A stretch of DNA of 28,339 nt from an uncultured Lachnospiraceae bacterium (lineage in GTDB: Bacteria > Bacillota > Clostridia > Lachnospirales > Lachnospiraceae), in assembly GCA_910585635.1 (NCBI GenBank), contig CAJUFE010000064.1, positions 1-28,339 on the forward strand. Reading direction: 5' to 3'. The notes under the pieces were generated by a model. That model was not told where the DNA came from. It was given only the letters and a program-made list of their open reading frames with translations, and ran no database searches. This document shows positions 22,474-28,339 of the stretch, in pieces (position 1 is the first letter of the stretch; every line of letters starts with the position of its first letter). The position numbers and the translations under genes are program-made.

Positions 22474-24834
22474 TTATTGTGCGCTGATTGTATCAACAAT
22501 GGACATATTGCGTATTCTCTTGATTGGCCCTTGCACAGCCAAAATTATAGAGATTACAACAATCAACAGAATAACGGCTACCTCTGGTAATGGAGGAGTC
22601 CAAGCATCCCCCCATCTATAACTTATCAACATTCCAAACAATAGCTTATTACAAAACAGTCCCAACACCGTACCAACTACACCGCCGATTATGGTATAGG
22701 TGAAGGCTTCTGCAACGATCATTTTACTTAGCTGTCCCATGCTAACGCCGATGGCGCGGAAAGCGCCATACTGTTTCAACCGTGCAGACACACTCATGGA
22801 AATACTATTGATTATGTTAAAAATTGTAATCATTGCAATTAGGACGAGGAATCCATAGATGAACAGCCAAAAACAATAGTAAGTTCCCATGGTACTGCTG
22901 TTACCCATGCGTTCATCAGCGAAAGTAAATGATGAATCTACCATTTGGCGGATCACATAAACCTCTTCGTCTGTTGCGCCTTTCACTAACTGCACATCAA
23001 TAACCGTATATTTCGACTCGCCAGTAATTTGTTCAAATGTATCCTCTGAACAAATAATTGTTCCAACATCGGCGGCACTGTAAAACGGACAGTTGGACAA
23101 TATTCCAACAATTTGAATTTCTTCACTTTGTCCGTCTATATTCAGGGATACCGTATCGCCTGTTTGTATTGTGTTCTGCGAATTATAAACAATTAAGCCC
23201 GTCCCTAAATCAGTTTGCACAGATTCCAGAGAACCCTCTAATAAATAGTCCCTTGCCCAATCAAATTGATACTGCTCATAAGAGATTAAATCCATCTTTT
23301 TTTCAATACCGTTTGTGACAGACGGAACCTCGTATGCAAATTTTCTTCCATACGCTAAATCCACAACAGGATTTTCCTTTAGACTATCGAGTTCTGTTTT
23401 GTCAATAGCACAGGAGTTATCGGGACTTATGATAGATAGATCTGCTGTCCAAGGTTGGAGCGGTGTTAAGGTATGCTGCATGAACTCAACTGTTACAGAG
23501 AATGAAAGGAAAAGGATAATACTGAGAGCAAATGAGCTTGTCATCAAAAACAGATTTTTCCGATTTGCTTTTGCGTGATAAATTCCAAGTGCTGTATCAA
23601 TCTTAAGCAGTTGTGTATTAGCGGCATTTCTTGCAGGCTCCAAGTCGTTTGCATTACCGGACACCGCTGCCAGCGGAGATACTTTTGCTGCTTTCTTTGC
23701 CGGAGAATAGGCAGCGAACAAAACTGTTACCAAGCCCACAACGATTCCTGCAAGAATACTTGGTACGCTAAATCCGAATGTAGGCATCGCTTTGAAAAAT
23801 TCCGGACTTAGGAAACGCAAAATCGCGCATAAGACCCAAATGACAACTACACCGATGGAAATACCCACAGGGATCGCCAAACGGCACCAACTAAGCGCCT
23901 CTTTCCGTACTAAGCGCATAACCTGTTTTGGTGTTGCACCGATGCAGCGCATAAGGCCGAAAAATTCTGTACGCTGGGCTACATTGCTGTTAAGGCTGCT
24001 TGCGATCATCATAATACCAGCTAACATTACCAGCACAAACAATACTGCCGCGGCCAAATAAACCTGTAATAAAAAGGGAACACGGCTTTGTCCAAGCAAT
24101 CCAAGCAGATTATTGTTGGAAGATATTTGTTCATCCGATAAATTGCATTGTTCTTTCAAATCAGCAATTTTCCCTTGTATATTTCTTGTGTTTGCAAATT
24201 GAGCGTAAAACATAATGCCGTAATCATTCGGTTCCCCGTCTGATACATTCGGATAAATAGTGCAGTAATCCTCTGTGTTCAAAATGATGCCGTAGGAGTC
24301 GCCACTCATTATCGAGGCGGTATTATTCATAAATCCTGATATGGTAAAATTCAGTTTGTCGCCATCAGGAGTTTCTACGGCAATGGGATCACCAATCGTA
24401 ACACCCATTATCTGCTTTGCATTTTCAGTCACCAACGCTTCATTACTTGTCTGTGGAAAAACACCTTCTTCAAGTTGGTCAGTCCAGATTTCAGTTATAT
24501 ATCTTTCATCACAACCGCATATCGCTACATTTTTTCCACCCAAAGTATAGCCTAAATTTCCACGATAATTGAGAACGCCATACGGTGAAAACACTTCTAT
24601 ATCAGGCCGTGAAGCGATAATTGCAGCTTTCTCATTACTGATATTCCGAATGGCAATATGCCAATTCCCAGACTCCTGCTGTGCCTGCAAAATCTGGCTG
24701 CGGATGAACATATCTGCCATTCCAAAAATAGTTGTAACCAGAAACACAGCCAGCACAATGCAAAAAATAGACATTCTGCTTTGCTTCTTGTGTATTTTTG
24801 CGGATATGGGAACAAGGTCAAGATAATGCTTCAT
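22474..24834 (-). CDS. ABC transporter permease with two FtsX domains
   Basis: 786 residues. A transmembrane helix lies near residues 22-45, followed by a large extracytoplasmic domain (about 46-255), a group of three or more helices (about 255-385, for example VLFVLVMLAGIMMIASSLN), a second N-terminal-type helix (about 430-450, FALSIILFLSFSV), a second outer domain (about 455-655) and three final helices (about 660-780). RCIGATPKQVMRLVRKEA and RAIGVSMGQLSKMIVAEA are the two FtsX cytosolic loops. Two FtsX modules with two outer domains resemble MacB/LolC-type or lantibiotic-export permeases rather than the ten-helix BceB type. Its start overlaps the ATPase end by 17 bases. Probably exports or senses antimicrobial peptides. 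Confidence 0.88.
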   Translation of the reverse strand: MKHYLDLVPISAKIHKKQSRMSIFCIVLAVFLVTTIFGMADMFIRSQILQAQQESGNWHIAIRNISNEKAAIIASRPDIEVFSPYGVLNYRGNLGYTLGGKNVAICGCDERYITEIWTDQLEEGVFPQTSNEALVTENAKQIMGVTIGDPIAVETPDGDKLNFTISGFMNNTASIMSGDSYGIILNTEDYCTIYPNVSDGEPNDYGIMFYAQFANTRNIQGKIADLKEQCNLSDEQISSNNNLLGLLGQSRVPFLLQVYLAAAVLFVLVMLAGIMMIASSLNSNVAQRTEFFGLMRCIGATPKQVMRLVRKEALSWCRLAIPVGISIGVVVIWVLCAILRFLSPEFFKAMPTFGFSVPSILAGIVVGLVTVLFAAYSPAKKAAKVSPLAAVSGNANDLEPARNAANTQLLKIDTALGIYHAKANRKNLFLMTSSFALSIILFLSFSVTVEFMQHTLTPLQPWTADLSIISPDNSCAIDKTELDSLKENPVVDLAYGRKFAYEVPSVTNGIEKKMDLISYEQYQFDWARDYLLEGSLESVQTDLGTGLIVYNSQNTIQTGDTVSLNIDGQSEEIQIVGILSNCPFYSAADVGTIICSEDTFEQITGESKYTVIDVQLVKGATDEEVYVIRQMVDSSFTFADERMGNSSTMGTYYCFWLFIYGFLVLIAMITIFNIINSISMSVSARLKQYGAFRAIGVSMGQLSKMIVAEAFTYTIIGGVVGTVLGLFCNKLLFGMLISYRWGDAWTPPLPEVAVILLIVVISIILAVQGPIKRIRNMSIVDTISAQ

Positions 24835-25519
24835 TTGTTTTTCCTCCCAAATCCGTCAAAACGCCATCTGATACCCGAAACACCCGATCAACGGATGCAG
24901 TCAAATTCTTATTGTGGGTAATCATCAGGATTGTTTGCTGATAGCGGCGGGAAGCCTGTGTAAGCAAGGTAATAACATCCTGACTATTCTTGCTGTCCAG
25001 ATTGCCAGTAGGTTCATCCGCCAGAATCAGTTTGGGCTTTGTGATTAACGCCCGACCAATGGCAACACGCTGCTGCTGTCCGCCGGATAGTTGGCTCGGC
25101 AGGTGATGCCGACGCTCGGTAAGGCCCAAGAGTTCCAAAATTTCTTCTACTGCTGCCGGGTCTGGTTTGCGATAGTCCAAAAGAAGCGGAAACATGATAT
25201 TCTGCTCCACATTCAGCTCGGAAACCAACTGAAAGGATTGGAAGATAAAGCCGATATTACGACGGCGGAAAATCGTGCGCTGTTCCTCTTTCATGGAAAA
25301 CAGGTCTTGTTCATCAACCCAAATGTGGCCGGAGGTAGGGGTATCCAAAGCTCCAATACAGTTCAGTAATGTGCTTTTGCCAGAACCGGATTCACCCACA
25401 ACGGCAGCAAATTCGCCTTTATCCAGAGAGAAGGAAACCTTCTTCAACGCTTCGACTTTCGCCTCACCCTTTCCATAAGTTTTACATAAATCTTGTACTT
25501 TCAATATTTCCATAGTCAT
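24818..25519 (-). CDS. ABC transporter ATP-binding protein (LolD/MacB/SalX-like)
   Basis: 233 residues. Walker A GESGSGKST, Q-loop FIFQSFQLVSELNV, signature LSGGQQQRVAIGRAL, Walker B LILADEPTGNLDS and the H-loop MITHNKNL are all present. The NLDS after Walker B and the LVSELNVEQN segment place it with the LolD/MacB/BceA group that partners FtsX permeases. The start at 25519 (MTMEILKVQD) follows AAGGAGG; a longer reading to 25537 would include that ribosome binding site as coding. It lies 58 bases after the histidine kinase and overlaps the permease start. Confidence 0.95.
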   Translation of the reverse strand: MTMEILKVQDLCKTYGKGEAKVEALKKVSFSLDKGEFAAVVGESGSGKSTLLNCIGALDTPTSGHIWVDEQDLFSMKEEQRTIFRRRNIGFIFQSFQLVSELNVEQNIMFPLLLDYRKPDPAAVEEILELLGLTERRHHLPSQLSGGQQQRVAIGRALITKPKLILADEPTGNLDSKNSQDVITLLTQASRRYQQTILMITHNKNLTASVDRVFRVSDGVLTDLGGKTNEALS

Positions 25520-25577
25520 CAGTACCTCCTTTCTCAAAAGGATAGCAAAAGCAGCTTACAAGCAGATGAATTTGACC

Positions 25578-26807
25578 TTACAGTTCCGTAAGGAAAGAAA
25601 GTGTAAACCGCGTACCTTTTCCAGCTTCGCTTTGTACGGAGATAACACCGCCTTGCCCCTCAATAATGGACTTGGCGAGGGGAAGCCCCAGTCCAATTCC
25701 TTGTGTATCAAGAGAATGTTTGCTGCGATAAAAGCGTTTGAAGATATGATGAATATCTTCCGGGGCTATACCGTTACCATTATCAGAAATAAAAATACGA
25801 AACACGGCAGGAGTGCGATCCCATGTAATATAGACAATGCCGCCAGCTTGTGTGTGATCCAGCGCATTTTTTACAACGTTTCCAATCGCTTCGCCTGTCC
25901 ATTCCATGTCACAAATAAGCTGCTGTTCACCATCGCCATCTATCTGAATCTGCTTGCTTTCGCTTTTAGCCCTTGTGGTTAGGTCATTGACTGAATGAGC
26001 TATCAGCTCGGACACACGGCAACTTTTTTTCTCAAAAATGATGTTTCCCGTATCCAGTCGGGTTATCTTCAACATGGATAAGATTAACTGCTCCATACGC
26101 TTTAGAGAAATACCCATCTTCGCCGCAAACTGTTTGACCGTTTCTGCATTTTCTGGCTCACTTTCAATGATCTCCTGATACATAGCGAGGGCTGCCAGAG
26201 GCGTTTTGAGCTGGTGAGATATATCGGATATGGTGTCTTTCAAAAACTCTTTTGCTTTACGCTCTGTTTCGTTTTTGGATTGGAGCATAGTTGCAAGCTG
26301 TTCTATCGAAGAAAACACTTGATAGATTGCACCCTCGTAATTCTGTGGCAAATGAGAAGAGTAATCCCCGTTGATGTAATTTGATAATATTTTGTCGGCC
26401 TGTTGGTACAATCGCTTCCTTTTCCAGAAAAAAACGAATACTCCTATGGTAAGCACAAAGAGAAAAAATAACACAGTGCATAGCATGATGAAGAAAGCGG
26501 AACGCTGAAATTGATTAAAAAAAGGCCGCATACTGCTTTCTGCCTGTTTTCCCAAACCCGCAGCCGTTAATAATGACCTGCCATTTTCACTAATGTTCGT
26601 ATTAGTAAAGGCAACTGCTATCACTTCTTTAGAAACACCCTGTTCCAAAAGTGAGGACGAAACCGCTTCATCGTGTTTGAGCCATAGGACTTCCACATCG
26701 TTCACCTGATAAATAGTCAAAACGGCTCCTGTACCTACAAACAACAGGGAAAACAAAATTAAAAATATCAGGAAGCCTTTAATCTGTCTATCTTGGTACA
26801 AGCTCAT
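25578..26807 (-). CDS. Sensor histidine kinase
   Basis: 409 residues. Two membrane helices (about 12-34 and 104-128) bracket an extracytoplasmic sensor of about 70 residues. The dimerisation domain contains DISHQLKTPL with the phosphorylated His near residue 198. ATP-binding motifs are VVKNALDHT (N box), ISDNGNGI (G1), RFYRSKH and QGIGLGLPLAKSI (G2), and GKGTRFTLSF at the end. The start at 26807 overlaps the response regulator stop as ATGA, so the two are coupled. The sensor loop is longer than in BceS-type intramembrane sensors (which have almost none), so it may sense its ligand directly. Ligand unknown. Confidence 0.93.
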   Translation of the reverse strand: MSLYQDRQIKGFLIFLILFSLLFVGTGAVLTIYQVNDVEVLWLKHDEAVSSSLLEQGVSKEVIAVAFTNTNISENGRSLLTAAGLGKQAESSMRPFFNQFQRSAFFIMLCTVLFFLFVLTIGVFVFFWKRKRLYQQADKILSNYINGDYSSHLPQNYEGAIYQVFSSIEQLATMLQSKNETERKAKEFLKDTISDISHQLKTPLAALAMYQEIIESEPENAETVKQFAAKMGISLKRMEQLILSMLKITRLDTGNIIFEKKSCRVSELIAHSVNDLTTRAKSESKQIQIDGDGEQQLICDMEWTGEAIGNVVKNALDHTQAGGIVYITWDRTPAVFRIFISDNGNGIAPEDIHHIFKRFYRSKHSLDTQGIGLGLPLAKSIIEGQGGVISVQSEAGKGTRFTLSFLTEL

Positions 26808-27502
26808 ACAGACACCTCTTTCCATTGGTAGCCAAATCCCCGGATGGTTATAAGGTGTTCTGGATGGGACGGATCGGTTTCCACTTTTTCACGAAGCCGC
26901 CGTACATAGACGGACAGGGTGTTATCATCAACAAAATTTCCTGTATCATCCCACAGCTCATTTAGAATGATGTCCCTTGTCACAACGCGATTTGCATTTC
27001 TTACCAGCAGGCAAAGCAAACGATATTCAGCGCTTGTCAAATCCAATGCTTTTCCCTTTAAGGTTGCACGGCTACCCAACAGATCAATGGTAATGTCGCC
27101 ACATTCCATAGAAGTGTTTTTTTCGCTTTTGGAAACTCCGGCCCGACGCAGCAGCGCCCGGATACGGGAACACAATTCCCCCAGCTTGAAAGGCTTGGTG
27201 ATATAATCGTCCCCGCCGCTATCTAACCCACGGATTATGTTGACTTCTTCATCCGATGCGGTCAGGAATATAATCGGGACTTTCTGATTTTCTTTTCGTA
27301 CTGTTTCACATACATCAAATCCAGTTCCATCTGGCAGGGTGACATCCAAAATCAACAAATCGTATCTGTCGAGTTTGGATAAGTATTGTTTTGCTTCAGA
27401 TACAGTACGGGCAACTTCAACATCAAATTCATTCTTTTTCAAAGAGTAGACCAAGCCATTTATCAGACTAACATCATCCTCCAATAATAATATTCTATTC
27501 AT
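26804..27502 (-). CDS. OmpR/PhoB family response regulator
   Basis: 232 residues. The receiver domain has the acidic pair LLEDD, the phospho-acceptor Asp53 in LLILDVTLPDG, Thr81 and Lys103 (ITKPF). The C-terminal winged helix (about 130-230) contains LTSAEYRLLCLLVRN, VVTRDIILNELWDD and YVRRLREKVE, ending in RGFGYQW. It probably activates its own operon or the ABC genes downstream. The stop overlaps the kinase start by four bases, and its own start overlaps the small HTH gene by eight. Confidence 0.95.
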   Translation of the reverse strand: MNRILLLEDDVSLINGLVYSLKKNEFDVEVARTVSEAKQYLSKLDRYDLLILDVTLPDGTGFDVCETVRKENQKVPIIFLTASDEEVNIIRGLDSGGDDYITKPFKLGELCSRIRALLRRAGVSKSEKNTSMECGDITIDLLGSRATLKGKALDLTSAEYRLLCLLVRNANRVVTRDIILNELWDDTGNFVDDNTLSVYVRRLREKVETDPSHPEHLITIRGFGYQWKEVSV

Positions 27503-27683
27503 TTTTTAATTCCTTTCCTTGTTTTGTCCGGCCATCAAGCGGCTTCTCCGCAGTTTTAGGAATCAGCCAAACACCGGCCATTTTCACAGCGCCGGGGATA
27601 CGCCCTCCGGCACAATAATAATTTACCCTACGAGGTGTCACGCCCCACTTTTCGGCGGTCTCTTTCAATCTCATATAGTCCAT
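27495..27683 (-). CDS. Small helix-turn-helix protein, excisionase/MerR-like
   Basis: 62 residues. RLKETAEKWGVTPRRVNYYC is a winged helix-turn-helix of the excisionase/MerR type, followed by GRIPGAVKMAGVWLIPKTAEKPLDG, which matches the short HTH proteins often found on integrative elements. GGAGG precedes the ATG. It is the first gene of the leftward operon, directly behind a near-consensus promoter, and overlaps the response regulator start by eight bases. It could regulate the operon or be a remnant excision factor. Confidence 0.8.
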   Translation of the reverse strand: MDYMRLKETAEKWGVTPRRVNYYCAGGRIPGAVKMAGVWLIPKTAEKPLDGRTKQGKELKNE

Positions 27684-27703
27684 TTCGCACCTCCACAGAA
27701 TAC

Positions 27704-27732
27704 ATTATAGTTCTTTATCTCGAATAGTACAA
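27704..27732 (-). promoter_or_regulatory. Near-consensus promoter of the HTH-TCS-ABC operon
   Basis: On the minus strand TTGTAC (27732-27727) and a perfect TATAAT (27709-27704) are separated by 17 bases. The -10 is 20 bases before the small HTH gene start. All five leftward genes follow with overlaps or short gaps, so this probably drives the whole operon. Confidence 0.78.
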
Positions 27733-27751
27733 GTTGGAGGCTGCACATTGA

Positions 27752-27788
27752 TGAAATGAAATACTACTTTATGTAAAATTTCATTACA
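27752..27788. promoter_or_regulatory. Inverted repeat, possible operator in the divergent gap
   Basis: TGAAATGAAAT (27752-27762) and ATTTCATTACA (27778-27788) are reverse complements at ten of eleven positions. They lie between the leftward promoter and the XRE gene start at 27831, where a regulator of either gene would bind. The AT-rich composition weakens the significance. Confidence 0.4.
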
Positions 27789-27830
27789 TTCTCATAATCC
27801 AACCCGAAATGTACAATGATATAGGGTGAT

Positions 27831-28196
27831 ATGAGAATGAACCAAGATGAAAGAAGGTTTGACTTTCACGGCCTCGGGGCAGCTCTCAAACGAGCCAGAG
27901 AAGAAAAGGGTTGGACACAAGCCTATGTTGCGGAATTAGTAGACCGTGACTCCCGTACCATTATGAATATTGAGAACAAAGGTCAATATCCCAGCTTCGA
28001 CCTTTTTGTTAAACTCATTACTATGTTTGACGTTTCAGTTGACCAGTTTATTCATGCGGACGGAGGGGCAAGGCCAAGCTCTTGCAGAAAGCACATTGAT
28101 GTACTTCTAAACTCCATGAATGAAAAAGAGCTTGTCGTGATAGAAGCCACAGCCGAAGGCATTAAGAAAGCCAGAGAAACGGAGGTTCCAGAATAA
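27831..28196 (+). CDS. XRE-family helix-turn-helix transcriptional regulator
   Basis: 121 residues. The N-terminal HTH_3 domain (about 13-72) contains LGAALKRAREEKGWTQAYVA and RTIMNIENKGQYPSFD, the classic Cro/C1 pattern. The C-terminal 45 residues are helical. This type is common on integrative elements next to mobilisation genes. It diverges from the operon on its left. ATG codons at 27831 and 27837 are both possible; the first is used here. A hairpin terminator follows. Confidence 0.9.
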   Translation: MRMNQDERRFDFHGLGAALKRAREEKGWTQAYVAELVDRDSRTIMNIENKGQYPSFDLFVKLITMFDVSVDQFIHADGGARPSSCRKHIDVLLNSMNEKELVVIEATAEGIKKARETEVPE

Positions 28197-28248
28197 GGGC
28201 CTCTGTTTTTTGCGCCATTTTAGGGGCTGCCGCTAAGTGGCAAGCAGG

Positions 28249-28275
28249 GCAACTGTAGCCACAGTTGCTATTTTT
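28249..28275 (+). terminator. Rho-independent terminator after the XRE gene
   Basis: Arms GCAACTGT (28249-28256) and ACAGTTGC (28261-28268) with loop AGCC are followed by TATTTTT. It stands 52 bases after the XRE stop. Confidence 0.7.
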
Positions 28276-28339
28276 GACGTTCCAGCCTTCCGGCCAGAAC
28301 GCAAAAATCTGCTTGTTGGGGAGCCTCCCCAAACCCGGC
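28276..28339 (+). other. Hairpin-rich stretch resembling a mobilisation origin (oriT-like)
   Basis: Arms GTTC-GCC / GGC-GAAC fall at about 28280-28300, and TTGGGGA-GCC-TCCCCAA at 28316-28332 is a perfect seven-base stem followed by ACCC. Similar G-run/C-run hairpins stand before MobC/relaxase genes in mobilisable elements of Clostridia, from memory rather than a search. The window ends before any relaxase could be seen. Confidence 0.35.

Noticed and set aside
22474..24834. BceB bacitracin-type permease assignment
   Set aside because: The number and order of helices and the two FtsX loops do not fit the BceB layout, so only the broader family is named.

Overview
The window looks like the chromosome of a spore-forming Gram-positive gut anaerobe, most likely a GC-rich member of the Clostridia (Lachnospiraceae-like). 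Reasons: the tlyA-nadK-argR-recN block that is syntenic in Bacillus and Clostridia, a forespore SpoIVB protease, strong AGGAGG-type ribosome binding sites, and a secreted hydrolase with choline-binding-type repeats. No rRNA, tRNA or CRISPR was found. Species cannot be named from the sequence alone.

Layout. (1) 1-5.0 kb: housekeeping operon tlyA-nadK-argR-recN plus a Cof-type HAD phosphatase, closed by a hairpin terminator. An arginine-rich 12-codon reading frame sits just ahead of argR. (2) 5.1-10.3 kb: sugar locus. A two-domain VOC protein and a MurR/RpiR regulator face left; separate PTS IIC, IIA and IIB subunits of the fructose family and a 7-bladed-propeller lactonase-like protein face right. 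A 139-bp element with perfect 31-bp inverted repeats follows. (3) 10.4-12.2 kb: leftward pair of a Gfo/Idh/MocA oxidoreductase and an alpha/beta hydrolase whose nucleophile-elbow Ser appears replaced by Thr. (4) 12.2-15.0 kb: AT-richer island with small genes (one DUF4274-like), two apparently frameshifted genes and decayed fragments, ending at a strong terminator; it resembles an orphan immunity-type or toxin-remnant locus. (5) 15.2-22.1 kb: a secreted CHAP-type amidase with wall-binding repeats, a non-coding stretch with a 37-bp tandem repeat, SpoIVB with a glycine-rich repeat extension and a good match to a sigma-F promoter, a run of stable hairpins, an AAA/DUF4143 ATPase and a monoacylglycerol-lipase-like hydrolase. 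(6) about 22.4 kb to the end: an AT-rich segment of different composition carrying a tightly overlapped operon (small HTH, OmpR response regulator, histidine kinase, ABC ATPase, FtsX-type permease) under a near-consensus promoter, a divergent XRE regulator, and a hairpin-rich stretch resembling the mobilisation region of integrative elements. This is probably one end of an integrative/mobilisable element running past the window.

How they fit together. The first operon handles rRNA modification, NADP supply, arginine control and DNA repair. The PTS locus is a self-contained uptake-and-processing unit for an unidentified sugar, probably controlled by its RpiR protein. The right-hand element carries a sensing-and-export module of the kind used for antimicrobial peptide or cell-envelope defence. 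A notable context feature is that recN and spoIVB, neighbours in Bacillus, are separated here by about 13.7 kb of accessory genes, and spo0A does not follow spoIVB.
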